DNA of 64,000 nucleotides, from contig CM037883.1 of NCBI GenBank assembly GCA_021292165.1, forward strand, positions 8,038,934 to 8,102,933. Reading direction: 5' to 3'. How positions within the stretch are numbered: position 1 is the stretch's first letter; every line of letters begins with the position of its first letter. The position numbers and the translations under genes were made by a program. Below the pieces are notes generated by a model. That model had not been told where the DNA came from, searched no databases, and was given only the letters and a program-made list of their open reading frames with translations. Of the stretch, positions 9,331 to 21,055 are shown in pieces. The DNA is from Shinisaurus crocodilurus. Taxonomy: Eukaryota > Chordata > Lepidosauria > Squamata > Shinisauridae.

Positions 9331-10214
9331 GGGCCACGGGAGGAGACCGCAGAGGCCAGGGTATGACATATGCAGCCTCCTTCCCCTCGAACGCCCCAGC
9401 TAGATGGCCGAAAATGGCTGTCTAGTGAAAAATGCAGATTGCCTCCAGAGCTCCGCCCGCTTGGCTTTAGATGATCATCAGCCTCCAATTTTGGAGGCTG
9501 ATGAACATCTCAATTGAATTGTGCCTCAAATCTGATTTAGTTGCTCCAGAATAAATGCTCAGTCTTTTGCCGTTTGCCTTTTCCTTCGTATCGTAAGCAT
9601 GGAGGAATGGCATTATTAGGCATTCAGTAAGCAGGTTTTGGCCCCAGCTTTCATCCTCCCAAAAGATTGGAGCATTTCAGTCAAGGATTATATGTAAGGA
9701 CCTGAAACTAGAAAGGCCTACACTGGGAAGTGTTTGATGTTTGAACCTTCTGCGGCACGCTACGGCGAGAGGAGGCAATCGCATCTGGGAGGATAAGAGA
9801 AGCTGCTTGAGTTTGCAGCTTGGGTGAAAAAAAAATGAATATACAAGTGAATCAAATCTCTAGTTCCTCTGAGTTATTTTTGAATCCACGCTTGTTTCTG
9901 CTGAGCATATGGCTACTGCCCTTGGTCAGCATTTTACCACCTAAGAAGCGACGCCAGCAAAAATAAAGAATTCACTTTGAAAAATAACTCTTTTTTTGGC
10001 TCTTGCCCAAGTTTTTGCAAAAGGTGAACCCCTGTAGTCTGTCTTACAAAGCAGCCCTTGAACCAACCACTGTGTCTTCAGAGGCCTCCTGGTGTCTGTA
10101 GCAACTGCTATCAGAGCCAACAGCTACAGGCACCTGCAGCCTTCCAGGCACCTTCCAGCCTTTTTGTACTGCTGCCCTGCACTTCCTGCTCTCTCACTCA
10201 GTTTCCAGCTGTAC
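9331..10214. other. Unassigned, largely repeat-free sequence
   Basis: A short piece near 9395 ('ccagctagatggccgaaaat') resembles the foldback family at 6979. The remainder looks unique, with no gene model I can support. Confidence 0.4.
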
Positions 10215-10579
10215 TAGGAGCATTTCTACATGAGGCATTTATTCTGTGCTCATGATTCCTCACTCACGGTAGTCTGCGGGTGCTTTACGTGATGACGACG
10301 ACGTCCTCCAGGGCCTTTCCCATTCTTTGCAATCATTTCTGCGACTTTTCTTAGATCAAGGATAATGTGGTATTATTTGGAAATGGCGGCATGAAACCCT
10401 CGTTCATTTACGCAACTCCTTTATACCACAGTGCCACCTAGTGGTTGTATAATGGAACATATAGAAAGGCAGAGAAAGAAACCCCATGTGTAAAGGAGCC
10501 GATCTCAATCCCACAAAGAATCTGGAAGCAGAAGCCTCGGTAAAGAGGTGGGTTAAAAGCCTCATGTAGAAATGCCCTA
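10215..10579. mobile_element. TIR-bounded element, TAGGgCATTTCTACATGAGGC ends
   Basis: The left terminus 'taggagcatttctacatgag' is matched by the inverted right terminus 'ctcatgtagaaatgcccta', giving about 20 nearly perfect terminal bases over a 365-bp element. A TAG...CTA end is seen in one group of hAT elements, but I cannot find a clean 8-bp target duplication. It encodes nothing recognisable. Confidence 0.65.
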
Positions 10580-11109
10580 AGTTTGTTATAACATGAGAGA
10601 GGAACAAGGAAGTCAGTATGAAGGGGTGTGTTGCTGCTGGAACATCGATATTCCTCTCTAGTCTCTCATTCTAGTGCTGCACTGAGAAAATGAGCTTGGT
10701 GGTGTTGGGGGGTATATGCAGATAGTTCTTGGAAGTTTCCACTGAGTTCTGTAAATGTCTACAGTCTGGAACACAGTTGAAAGAGGGCAAAACCTGGTCT
10801 TTACTCCAGTCACTGGCACAAGGACCCAGTTTAGCATCCTCTGCAGTGGTGTTCCTCGCATGCAGCCCTTTACATTCTTCAGCATAAGCTATTCCCACAT
10901 TTGGAGCAAGAAGCACTGCTCTTTGAGAAAACATTGCTGTGGGGTAAGGTCTGCTCACCCCTGACGGGATGGCCTGGCCTCCATCCTCCACAGGGACCTT
11001 GTGGGGAGGCGTGTAATATATAGACCTTCCCTCCACAAACATACAGCCTATTGACTGTGTTAGTCATTTGAAGCCTTGCTCCATGGCCCATTGCCATTGA
11101 AAATATGAT
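10580..11109. other. Unassigned sequence
   Basis: No recognisable repeat. Several short overlapping frames on both strands carry no family signature. Confidence 0.4.
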
Positions 11110-11182
11110 TGTCTTGGACACAGGGCAGGGTCTTTTTGGTAACAGCACCCAGGCTATGGAACTCCCTCCTTAGAGAGCCTTG
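11110..11182 (+). pseudogene. L2-clade LINE C-terminal fragment
   Basis: One frame reads GRVFLVTAPRLWNSLLREPW, the conserved C-terminal motif of L2-clade reverse transcriptases (compare AFSVAAPVLWNSLP in the element at 26486). Only about 25 codons remain. Confidence 0.6.
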
Positions 11183-11185
11183 GAT

Positions 11186-11363
11186 GCAGCGGAGGCTGGT
11201 GACTCCAATATCAGGCAGGCTGCATATCTGCTCCGGATTTTACTCTGAACTGTTAAGGAGCTATCCATGGTCCCGAACCCCTTTTGGGGATAGGGTTCAG
11301 CACCATGGATAGCTCCCTCAAAGTTCAGAATAAAATCCAGAGCAGATATGCAGCCTCCGCTGC
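11186..11363 (+). mobile_element. Palindromic foldback element, well preserved
   Basis: Ends GCAGCGGAGGCT and AGCCTCCGCTGC are perfect complements. The arms 'tctgctccggattttactct' and 'aataaaatccagagcagata' also pair. Same family as 9142. Confidence 0.75.
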
Positions 11364-11635
11364 AAAGTTGGTTGGCAATCCCATTATTGCTGTTTTGGTG
11401 AGCTGCAAAGACCTTTTCATTTTGCCAAGCATTTGATTTGGGTTGAACTCTGCTGTATGATTCGATTTTATCTAACAAAGAAATTAGCTCCTTTGTTCTT
11501 TTGTTCTTAATTATAAATGATGAAAAGAAGAAGAAGAATTGGGCTGCATTGGGGTCCCTTGCTAGGGCTGAAAGGTGGGAAAGTGAGGTTTTATAAATCA
11601 ATAAAATCCAAATGATGGCCATTCTGTTAATCTGT

Positions 11636-11869
11636 GTATTTATTTATTATATTCATATTCTGCCTTTTTTCCTGCAAGGAACCCAAGGCAGCTTACATAA
11701 TCCTCCTCCTCTCTATTTTATCTTCACAGCAACCCTGTGAGGCAGGTTAGGCTGAGGGTCAGTGACTGGCCCAAAGTCACCCAGTGAGCTTCATGGCTGA
11801 GTGGGGACTAGAATCCGGATTTCCTGAGTTCCAGTCTGACACTGTAATCACTACGCCACACTGGCTCTC
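11636..11869 (-). mobile_element. Sauria-type tRNA-derived SINE, near full length
   Basis: On the minus strand: 'gagagccagtgtggcgtagt' (tRNA-like A box), a B-box region around 'ggattctagtccccactcag', then 'actgggtgactttgggccag', 'ctcagcctaacctgcctcac' and a 3' end near 'aaataaatacaca'. The family is widespread in squamates. Confidence 0.88.
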
Positions 11870-12744
11870 AATTGTGTATATACAATAGTGAAAAATGTCT
11901 GGGTTTCTCAGCTGAGTATCAAAATTATTAAGGTGTTTCTACGGCACATAGCAACCTGAAATGTGCACATGTCATCCAGTGCGCATCAGTTACTTGGTCA
12001 ATGTTGCAGGAATTCTTCCATTGCACACTTGAGGCAGCTTCTCCTGGGGACCTCTAAGGTGGTGGTGGTGGTGAAAATCTGATCTTCATAAATCCTGTTA
12101 TTTGATCAAATCTTTCAAGGCTGCTTCCTCCCTTATTTGACAGTGGGCAACACAGATGTGAGTGTCAGTTCATGGCACATTTTTTTAATCGCCCTTGGCT
12201 GTCATTATAATGTCATCATTTTACTTCCTTCTCATTATAAGGGACAGTATAAAAGAGACTGAAATGGAACAGGGTATTTCAAGATCTAACAGCAGAGAAT
12301 TGCAGTGTTACCTGCCTCCTCCACTCACATTTCTTCTCTTTGTCATTCATCAAAAATGTGAGAATTGAAAGTGGAGAATGCATGCAGATGTGAAAGAGCA
12401 AAAACATTGATGCCACATTCTCAAAACTTGCTTGCGATATGGGTGTCTTTAAAATCCAACTCCAAATTGCACAAAATTATACTCTTTTTTTTTTTTTTTT
12501 TTTTTTAAGGAAATCATTTTTTTGTATGTAGTGTGCTGAAGGATCTCGGTGGGCACAAACATACCTTTTCAGAAATGGACATTTGCTGGAGAAGCAATAC
12601 ACACACACACACAGGCTGCATTTTCAATGATGACATTATTTAGTTACAAAAGGCTATTTTGTGGTTGTTGAACCTCAGTTGTGGTTCTCAGTGGTGGCAC
12701 ATCGAGTGTAGATGGACTCTTCCTACATACTCTTGCCTGGCACC
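11870..12744. other. Unassigned sequence with T25 and (AC)8 runs
   Basis: It contains a poly-T stretch (about 12484-12507) and an AC run (12599-12614). Otherwise it looks unique. Confidence 0.5.
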
Positions 12745-12959
12745 CTATTTTATTCTCTTTTTAGGCACCTGGTGAAGACTATTTCATTCTTCCAAGTTTT
12801 AAATGGATAGTATTTGGATGCAGTGTTTATCCTTTTATTGCTGGTTTGATGATGACTTTATTGTTGGTTTCTGCTTACTGCTGTTTTTAGTTGTTATTTT
12901 AAATTGATTATTTTTGGTTTTCTGTTTTGTTTTCACCCACTATGGAAGTTGCTTTAGGG
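12745..12959 (+). mobile_element. L2-type LINE 3' untranslated fragment
   Basis: 'aggcacctggtgaagactat' is the end of the L2 coding region (compare 'caggtgaagacctttttatt' at 48651), followed by the T-rich untranslated region ending near 'ccactatggaagttgcttta'. Confidence 0.6.
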
Positions 12960-13174
12960 CAGAGGTGGCCAACTGTGGGAGGTCCAGAGGCCATTTTCAC
13001 CCCCAGACCTCCCCCCAGCAACTACACACCCCCATGGGCACCTCTTCTTTTTCTTTAAAGTGGCATCCATCCATCCATTGTGACTATGGAGTGCCAGGTG
13101 GGTCAAAATTAGCTTGGAAACAAGCTTAATTTGACCATTTTGGTGCTCCTTAGTTGGTATAGATGCATTTTTAA

Positions 13175-13200
13175 TACACACACACACACACACATACACA
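13175..13200 (+). repeat. (AC)n microsatellite
   Basis: About twelve AC units with one interruption. Confidence 0.9.
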
Positions 13201-13422
13201 CTTCCCAAATTTGGGGCGCAGTGGGAGGTGGCAGAGCCACAGTGGGGGTGGGAGTCACATGTGGCCTGCTTGCCACATATCCTCCAATCTGGGATTTAGG
13301 GGATGGCAGGCTAGGAACGTTTCATGTCAATCCCAAGAGTCCTTGGAATATAAGAGCCCCTTTTGCAAACACTTCCTACCCATCATAATGACGTGCATTT
13401 TTGCTAGTAAGTAATAATAATA

Positions 13423-13805
13423 CAGTAATACCTTGGATTACGAGCATAATTCGTTCCAGAGCCATGCTCGTAATCCAAAGCACTTGTATATGAAAGCGAG
13501 TTTCCTCATAAGAAATAATGGAAACTCAGCAGGGAGCTGCGACGCGCCTCCACGGGGCTCCCTCCCAGGGAGCCGGCTTGCTTTGCCTTTAGACAGAGTA
13601 TCTCAAAGCACAACCTGCAGAGTGAGCGGTGGCTCCCTGCCCTTAGGCAAAGCAGTGGGAGGAGATGGCCGAGTGAGGCGACGACAGGAGCGTGTGGCTC
13701 GTGTTGCGAGACTTGCTTGTCTTTCAAATTTAAATGTCTGTTAAAATTTTGCTCGTCTTACGAGAAGCTCGCATACCGGGTTACTCGCAATCCGAGGTAT
13801 TACTG
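13423..13805 (+). mobile_element. pogo/Tigger-like MITE, 383 bp, TA-flanked
   Basis: Termini CAGTAATACCTTGGATTACG and CGAGGTATTACTG with TA on both sides. The left arm runs 'gagcataattcgttccagag' and 'tatatgaaagcgagtttcct'. The interior is GC-rich and differs from the 8574/60355 subtype. The 2158-2270 fragment belongs to this subtype. Confidence 0.87.
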
Positions 13806-14430
13806 TAGTTGCACCATTGTGACTATGATCGTATTCCCCATTGCATCTGATGTTAGCGAACAATCCTTTCTTGCCAATAACTTGTGGGAGAAAACAGGCC
13901 AACATAGTGTTTAGAATTTAGTGAATAATGAAAAATTGAAATAAATTTCCCCCCAGCTGTTTCCAGTGCTGGGATTCTGCTTCCTTGCTCACTCCATGTC
14001 AGTGTTCTTCTGCTCATTATGTCATGTAAATATAGCCAGGCACTCACCACGCTAGCAGTCAGTTGTCTAGGCCTGTCAAATAACATTTGATGGACCAGAG
14101 TATAAGTTTGGCCAGAAGTGCCATGTTGCTCATTGAAATGAAGGGCATGTCAAACACAATTCCCTTCTCTCGGCAGGTAGTGTAATTCTTTCCCTTCCAT
14201 CTGGCATGGGGATAATACTTGTCAAAGGCAGCGGGTTTCCCGTTTCATTTGGAACATCTGTTTGACCAGTTAGATGAGCAAGCCAGAACTCAACCACAGT
14301 CACAGCATATTGAGACAGCTGGGTAGGAAGACAGATATATAATTTAGAATCACTATGGACTGTTGTGGAATAGAGCTGCCACCGGATTATGCCAGGAATG
14401 AAATTTGAGGTGAATTTAGAGCAGTGATTT
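13806..14430. other. Unassigned sequence
   Basis: No repeat family or coding motif recognised. Confidence 0.4.
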
Positions 14431-14587
14431 CATAGATCATAGAGTTGGAAGGAGCCTACAAGGCTATCGAGTCCAACCGCCTGCTCAATGCAGGAAAGAA
14501 ACTAGAGGAGGGGTCTCCCATCCAAGTAATAACCAGGCTTGACCCTGCTTAGCTTTCCACACTCAGGCAAGCTGAGCCAGCATAAGT
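14431..14587 (-). mobile_element. 5S-rRNA-derived SINE
   Basis: Minus-strand copy: 'catagatcatagagttggaa' is the CR1-like tail and 'gaccctgcttagctttccac' is the 5S-like block in reverse. The 'tcctttcttcc'-side tail has a small insertion (gaaa) relative to 55201. Confidence 0.85.
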
Positions 14588-15379
14588 CTTCACCGTTTTT
14601 CAAGCAGGAGCTGCTTTGGCTCCAGGAACTGCCTCTGAGGCCACCTGGGGCCCTTTCCTGGGCTGTGGGGCAGCCCTCTCCTCTCCCTCCCCCCACTTGT
14701 CAAGTGGTGAAATGTTGCACCAGACTTGGCTGGAGGTCTTTTCAGGCCTTTCCTCCCTGTCCCTCTCCTTGTTGTTCAAGCAAGACCCTGTCAGTCAGTC
14801 AGCAAGTTGCCAGGCAGGCAAATTCCAACAGACTCACTTGGTCCTTGAATTGGGATGGATCTTTTTCTCCCCACTGAGTGTTCTGCTCAGCGCTGCAAAA
14901 ATCTCCCAGTGCAAGTCCGCATTGCTCTCTCCCATCCCTACTGAATCGATTTCCCCTCCAGTGCTTGCACAGTACACCACTGCAGCTAGCCCAATCACAT
15001 CACTTTTTGCCTCTGGACCTCCTCCTCCTCCCCCACCATAGCCAACTGGCCGATTGCTGCTGTGTGCTCCTCTTTCCCACCACCCAACCACCTTCAAGTT
15101 GACAAGTGGTCTCCTGGCTTCCCAGCCCTGAAGCCTCCTCCAGTAGCCCAGATCACAGCAGCTGGCCGACCACTAAAGCATGCCAAAAAGCAAAAGAGAT
15201 GTGTGCTACAACAATAACAAACCATTCCAACATTTTTTGGATTACATGTATGTCCTTCAGGGAAATCTATAGGACATGTATAAAATGTATATTATAGAAT
15301 TTAAACACATCTCTGTATTTTTGAAATATATCTATACAACATAACTACAATAACAGCAATACAATTGTTTATCAACAGC
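14588..15379. other. CT-rich unassigned sequence
   Basis: A pyrimidine-rich stretch (about 14600-15100) supports several long but low-complexity frames with no recognisable domain. I see no gene. Confidence 0.45.
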
Positions 15380-15382
15380 TAA

Positions 15383-15433
<51 letters not shown>
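15380..15433 (+). repeat. (AAT)n microsatellite
   Basis: About seventeen uninterrupted AAT triplets. Confidence 0.97.
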
Positions 15434-15435
<2 letters not shown>

Positions 15436-15933
15436 TGAAACAGAGGTTCAAAGTTCCAAACTATGCATGGCCATAACATATATTGAATGATAACATATCT
15501 CAGGACTAAACAAACTTACTCAGTGTGACCAAATTCTATAATGCTTGCTCACAGCAAGGCATGGCTTGAGAGCCCCTCCTAAAGTTGAGCAGTTACTTTG
15601 CAAAGAAAAAAAGATGAGTGAATGAGAGAGAGAGAGGTGATCTGGAGCGGCCAGTGGCTCCCAGGTCTTGCTGTGAAGAACACAAGACAGGTCAGTTCTG
15701 TTTATTACGGTCAATGACCAATATACTTTACAAAAATAGAACAAAATACAAGGAATCATACCTACAATGTTAAGAACATACTAAAATCACTTGCTGATGG
15801 GTTTTGATGGCGGCAGCCGGAGCACAAAATTAGGCTACCTGAAAAGTGGTAGAGGGAGATTGATCAGAGAAGAGTAGAGCAGTGTAAAAAGCGTCTGGAC
15901 ATCCAGGAATGTTTTGGAGGAGTGGTTCAATAA
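15434..15933. other. Unassigned sequence
   Basis: No clear repeat or coding signal. A short GA run occurs near 15624. Confidence 0.4.
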
Positions 15934-16655
15934 ATGTTCTCCACAGATCTCGGTAAAAAGTACAATAGAGGAGAACATGAGTCACAGATTGTTGTAGATC
16001 AAAAACTGAATATGAGCCAGCAATGCGATGTGTCTACAAAGAAGGCAAATGCTATTTTGGGCTGCATTAATAGAAGTATAACTTCCAAATCGCATGGAGT
16101 GATAATTCCCCTTTACTTAGCACTGGTTAGGCCTCATCTTGAGTACTGCATCCAGTTCTGGGCACCAAACTTTAAGAAGGATGTAGACAAACTGGAGAGG
16201 GTTCAGAAGAGGGCACCAAGGATGATAAAGGGACTGGAAACAAGGCCCTATGCGGAGAGACTGAAAGAACTGGGCATGTTTAGCCTTCAGAAGAGGAGAC
16301 TGAGGGGAGATATGATAGCACTCTTCCAGTACTTGAAGGGTTGTCACAAAGAGGAGGGCCAGGATCTCTTCTCGATCATCCCAGTTTTCAGGACACGGAA
16401 TAATGGGCTCAAGTTACAGGAACCCAGATTCCACCTAAACACCAGGAAAAATTTCCTGACTGTTAGAGCGATAAGACAATGGAACCAACTACCTAGGGAG
16501 CTGGTAGACTCTCCCACTCTGGACTGGAGGCATTCAAGGTGCAGCTGGATGGCCATCTGTCAGGGATGCTTTGACTTGGATTTCTGCACTGAGCAGGGGG
16601 TTGGACTCTATGGCTTTATAGGCCCCTTCCAACTCTACTTTTCTATGATTCTATC
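15934..16655 (+). pseudogene. CR1 LINE, C-terminal ORF2 fragment plus 3' end
   Basis: A 250-codon open frame carries the conserved end of CR1-clade reverse transcriptase: KLNMSQQC, ILGCINRS, LALVRPHLEYCIQFWAP, KKDVDKLERVQKRA and LKELGMFSLQKRRLRGDMIA are all visible in order, followed by RFHLNTRKNFLTVRA and WNQLPRELVDSP. The open frame runs on past the usual stop into 3' untranslated sequence ('gagcagggggttggactcta', 'ccccttccaactctac', 'tatgattctat'), so the native stop is lost. The CR1 similarity begins near codon 20; sequence before it is unassigned. It lacks the endonuclease and catalytic RT motifs, so it is a dead 5'-truncated copy. Its 3' ~60 bp equals the tail of the 5S-SINEs in this window. 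Confidence 0.85.
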
Positions 16656-16814
16656 TTGCCGGAATTACAGGGGCATGTACGGTTGACATCGTAGAACACA
16701 AAACAAGCATCGAGGCAATGTTAGGAGAATCCTAGCAATCTCGAACATCGCTCGAACATTGCTTCAACATTCCTTAGATATTTCACCCAGGAATTGCTAA
16801 GTTGGAAGTGCAGA

Positions 16815-17075
16815 AGCCCAGGCCTGGGGACTGAATCCAGTCCTCCAGAGTCCCACAGGTGGCCATGTTCCCTTTCCCCAACCATCTATCATTTGATGGT
16901 TTTACAGCTTTTGTTCACACACCCCCCATTCTAAAAGGTTGAATTGCCTCTCCTAAGGCTTAGTTACTGCTAGTAAGTATGTAAAGCTAAATTTTGCTGG
17001 TATTTTTGTTCCCACCCCTTTGGCCTTTGGCCTTGGCAACCACTGGAATGAAGTCCCCGAGAGCCCCACACCCTC
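16815..17075 (+). mobile_element. hAT-like element (CAGGGGT family), 3'-truncated
   Basis: Blocks 'ccattctaaaaggttgaatt', 'tcctaaggcttagttactgc' and 'ccaccactggaatg'-like sequence match 43980-44303. The right terminus is absent. Confidence 0.6.
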
Positions 17076-17261
17076 CATCACAGCCCTGTCACTGCTGTCC
17101 ACACCTTTGAAGAAACAGTCTGATCCGTTTAAGCCTGTTGTATGCCCCCGGGCTCCCCGCACAATCCAGAATGATCTAGAACCTTGCATGATCAGAGTTC
17201 TAAATCACACAGTGAGCCTGCAACTATGCAGTGGGATCACTGCTTCAGACTGTACTCATGT

Positions 17262-17640
17262 TGTTCTTTATTTACGGCTGTATTTATATAGCTGCCCCAT
17301 AACATAAGTTCTCTGGGCAGCTCAGAAACAAAACCAATATTAAATGACAGGACAAATCAGCAAAAGCTATTAAACCTAAAGCACAATTAAAGCAGGTTTT
17401 AAACTGAGGCTAAAAGGCATAGTTGTTCAAAAAGCCTGGGTGAATCAAAAAGTCTCCAGCTAGCACTAAAAAAAGACCATAAAGATGGTGCCAGCAGACA
17501 GGCCTATCTGGGAAGGATGTTTCATAACTGCAGTGCCACCCCTGAAAAGGCCTTCTCCCACTCTTAGTGGTCATCTGCCTCTCCTCACCTTTGGTGAGGT
17601 TACTCAGAAAAGGACCTCCAAAGATGAACTTAAGGTTCAG
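17262..17640 (-). mobile_element. L2-clade LINE 3' end
   Basis: 'tttatttacggctgtattta' is the reversed 3' terminus. On the minus strand 'gagaaggccttttcaggggt' encodes the decayed AFS region that precedes the untranslated part. Similar pieces occur at 24090, 31215, 38692 and 50878. Confidence 0.55.
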
Positions 17641-17657
17641 GTAGGTACATATGAGTA

Positions 17658-17993
17658 GGAATGTCAGAGAAATCTACAAATGATTCAAATGAGTTTGGAT
17701 TATTATAAATTTACACTGCACAGACATTCTGCAGTGGACCAGCTTTTTCCAAGTCATGCAGATTTTGTGGACTTGTGGACTGGTTTTTCACTTTTGGGGG
17801 TGGATTTGCACTAATTCACGTTAGTGCTGCTAATGCACACTTGTGCAAGGGCCCCAAGTGCAAATTAGTGCAAATAGAACAAAATTCCGCTAAAAAAAAA
17901 TCTGATTCTGTCAACGAGCAGATGATGGAATAAAAGACACCTGACCATCTGTGAAACACAGATGGAACAGGTTTAACAAAATCTGTACATCCC
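17658..17993 (+). mobile_element. Foldback element flanked by TA (GGGATGT ends)
   Basis: Begins 'ggaatgtcagagaaatctac' and ends 'aatctgtacatccc', with TA immediately outside each end. The interior has 'gatttgcactaattcacgtt' and 'cagatgatggaataaaagac'. The copy at 40311-40730 shares the ends and these blocks. TA duplication and short terminal repeats suggest a Tc1/mariner-type non-autonomous element. Confidence 0.6.
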
Positions 17994-17997
17994 TACG

Positions 17998-18178
17998 GGA
18001 TGAGAGATTGCTTGGTCCTGAGCCATTTGGGGCTTTAAAGGTTAAAAGCAGTACTTTAAATGGAGCCCAGAAATGGACTGGGAGACCCGTGCAGCTGATG
18101 AAGCACAGGCATAGTATGGTCAAAATGCCATCTCCATTAATAATCTTATGGCTATATTCTGGACCATTGAGCATGGCC
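17998..18178 (-). pseudogene. L2-clade LINE coding fragment
   Basis: The minus strand encodes PFKVLLLTFKAPNGSGPSNL, matching FKVLVLTFKTLYGSGPVYL of the element at 26486. Only this motif region remains. Confidence 0.65.
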
Positions 18179-20984
18179 CTGCTCACCCCTTCCTCCAACT
18201 CTGTTCACATGGGGGATGAATGTGAGATAAGGGCATGTGTGGCTCCAGTATCATGGCAGCTATATCTGTCTCTGCCTCCCACTTTTTGTTAACATCCAGC
18301 CTGATGAAGATTCGTGGAGGACGTAAAGGCTTGCTCACTCTTTTGCATGGTCCCATAACATTTTGCATGGTGCTAAGAGGGGTATCACCCTATCGAGGAT
18401 TTTTTTTGGAAACAACTCTGTATATCTTCCATTCACTTTGGAATGGTTTCCATCTCTGGGGCTTTGTCCTGGTAGTTGCATTCAGGCAACTGGAGTGATG
18501 AACTCGTGACATAGCTATAGCTGGAGATTTTACTACAGAGATTCTTCAAAACCTGGCTTGCTTGCTCTAAAGCTCCAACCGTGCCAGAACGTATCGAATG
18601 CATGGGAATATTTTTGTTGTTTTAAATATGTTATTCTTGCTGGAAGGCACATCTGTTCCTTTTTCCGGAGCAGGTTGGGATGATGGATTCCCCAGAGGGG
18701 AGTTTCTCAGGTTTGACATTGTGTGTCGCTTTCATTTACACTGGTGTGTGATTTCATATCTTTTGCAAATGCATCTTGAGAGGCTTGATGGGCACTTTTA
18801 ATAAATCTGTTAAAAAGAAATTTAAAAAAAAGGGAGGTTGTGAACTGCTTGAATTATTAAGCAGTGTTGATAAAGAAAAGGGTCTGGTGTTCTTTTCCTC
18901 AAGTCCCCGTGTAAAACTAAAGATGAAAATGAGTGGAACGGTATTCTGGCTCTGGAGATATTCTGGGATTTCAGATTTACTATTTAATCTTGAATAAAGA
19001 AATGGCAGGAAGGTTGTGATGAATCAGATCAGGACTAGAAAGCTTAATGAGAACTACTACGTGGGCATTGTATCGATACTGGGGGTGGGAAGGAGGAATT
19101 CATTTTGTTCCATTTTAATGTGAACTCACCTGATTTTACACTTTTGAACCAATGTCCTTAGAAATTTGCACTTCTATGGATTTTGCAATACAATTCTCCA
19201 ATAATAATTTAAAAAGTATACCAAATCTCAGGGCGAACCAAACTTATTTTTTTTCTGGGGGGGCGGGGCGGCAAGAGAGAAACTGTCAGAAACCAAAACT
19301 GACAGATTCATCCATCCCTAAACAGTATATGCAAACTGGGATGCATGTACAGAGGTTCTAAACGAGGCACTGGTGAACTGTGATGATTTGCCCTCACACA
19401 TTAATTTCCTCTACCCTCTGGCCAAAATAGTGTGAGGAGATCAGAGACGAGAGCTGGTGTAAATATGTTGTTCCAGAAGAGTTCCCTGGTCAGGGCTCCA
19501 GTTTATAAACTGGAGCTTCCAGAGCCCCACCCAGGAGCTAGCTGCAGAAGTTGGATGAAGCTGGAAGAAGTTCTCACAGCTCTCAAAGAGCCCTTTATTC
19601 ACAAGGAGACTTCCTCTGCAACTGGGCACTCCTCCTCACAGCAATGGTTCTGGCCTGCCTCTTGAGAGGCTGCCTCCTCGGGGGCTAGGTGGTCACTCAG
19701 CCTTCAGCTCAGAGATGGACCTCCCCCTTCTGTGGGGATGGAGCCACAGTTATGTCCCTTGAGGGCCCAGTCTCCTCCTGGCCCGCCTCCCAGTCCCATG
19801 GCAGGGGCTGCTCCTCAATGCAGTTTGTCTCCAGGAGCTTTGGCCCTTTCTCTGTAGAGGATTCATCCAGTAGGGGTTTGGTAACAATGACTAGGTGGGA
19901 TGGCCACTGATGAAAGCAATTCTGGAAAAGAGTTAAGTCCCAGGTGAGCCAATGGACAAGGCGTACTGCCTCACCTCTCCCTCAGATGTTGCCAAGTGAC
20001 AATAGGCACAAGAAAATTCTTCTGTCAAAGCCTGTTTGAATTTAATGGGAAGTAGAAGACCCCATTACCTCTCTAATTCCGTGTCCCCTGAGGTACTCCA
20101 CTGCCTGTGTCCCTTTTCATGCTTGCTCAGCTCCATTATCAAAATAGATCTCTTTTCCCATAATCCACCATCCTTGGATTCCAAGGACATTGGCTCTTTT
20201 TCTTTGCCAACATCTGAGACATAACTCAAGCTTAAATGTTTTCTGGGAACTGCTACGCCATGCAGAACCAAGTGCAAAATGGGGAGGAAAAAAAGTTGAT
20301 GTAAATTGTTCATTTTAATACTATTGGCTCTTTATATTTTAAAGGCAGAATATAAAACTAAAGATGACAAAGGGCTGAATGCATCTGGCGTAATTAGCTT
20401 GAAAATTACATTTCATTTGTTTCCTTTATATTGCTTTTTCTGGATTATCGATGGCAAGTAGAGACTGTAGAAAATGAAATATCTCTGAATATTACATTCT
20501 TTTTAAGATGGTGCCATGGGCTCTTTAATGTCTCCCTTTATTCCTGTCTCTAATTTATTCTTTCTCTCTTTTTTGTGTGGTTTCTGTAATAATCCTTTAC
20601 AAAATGTACTGCCTAGACCTGATCTAAGAATGGACAATTTCCAGTGCTCTGTCTTCTCAGAGAATGACAATTTTAATATGGGGGTAAAAGAATGTGCTTG
20701 CTTCACCGTAATGTTCTCAGACAGAAGAGAGAGTTCATCCCTGTTGCTTTATTTTTATGGAATGGTCTGTGGAGATTTATTCACAGCAATGCACTAGATA
20801 CCACAAGAGATCAGCAAAACATTACAAAAATCTTTGGATATATATATATATTTAAAAAACCAACACTTTGATTTGCAGCTACATCTGAAAGATGGATTTT
20901 ATAGACCATCGGAGGTATCCATTGGAGTCCTGCTTTGACAGAAAACTCATTGCATTGGATCTAGACTCTAGTCTTACTTAGAGC
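18179..20984. other. Long quiet interval without recognisable repeats
   Basis: No SINE, microsatellite or coherent coding frame seen except a C-rich, ERV-like or LTR-like tract of doubtful nature at about 19430-19970 (related in flavour to 37590-38106). The part at 20310-20800 is AT-rich with low repeat content. Confidence 0.45.
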
Positions 20985-21053
20985 AGACCCATTAAAATCA
21001 ATGGGACTTAAGTTAGTATGACTAACTTAAGTTTCATTAATTTTAATGGGTCT
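20985..21053. repeat. Imperfect 32-bp palindrome (hairpin)
   Basis: Arms 20985-21016 and 21022-21053 pair at 29 of 32 positions around the loop TATGA. They contain 'gacccattaaaat' and 'acttaagttag'. Probably a relic of a foldback MITE with a 'caatgggactta' arm. Confidence 0.8.
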
Positions 21054-21055
21054 AC

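Noticed and set aside
14539..15102. Several overlapping 70-140-codon frames
   Set aside because: A CT-rich stretch gives open frames on both strands without any recognisable motif or splice structure.
19430..19970. LTR retroelement
   Set aside because: It has an LTR-like flavour (TGTGAGGAG start, C-rich body), but I could not find a second boundary, TATA box or target duplication.
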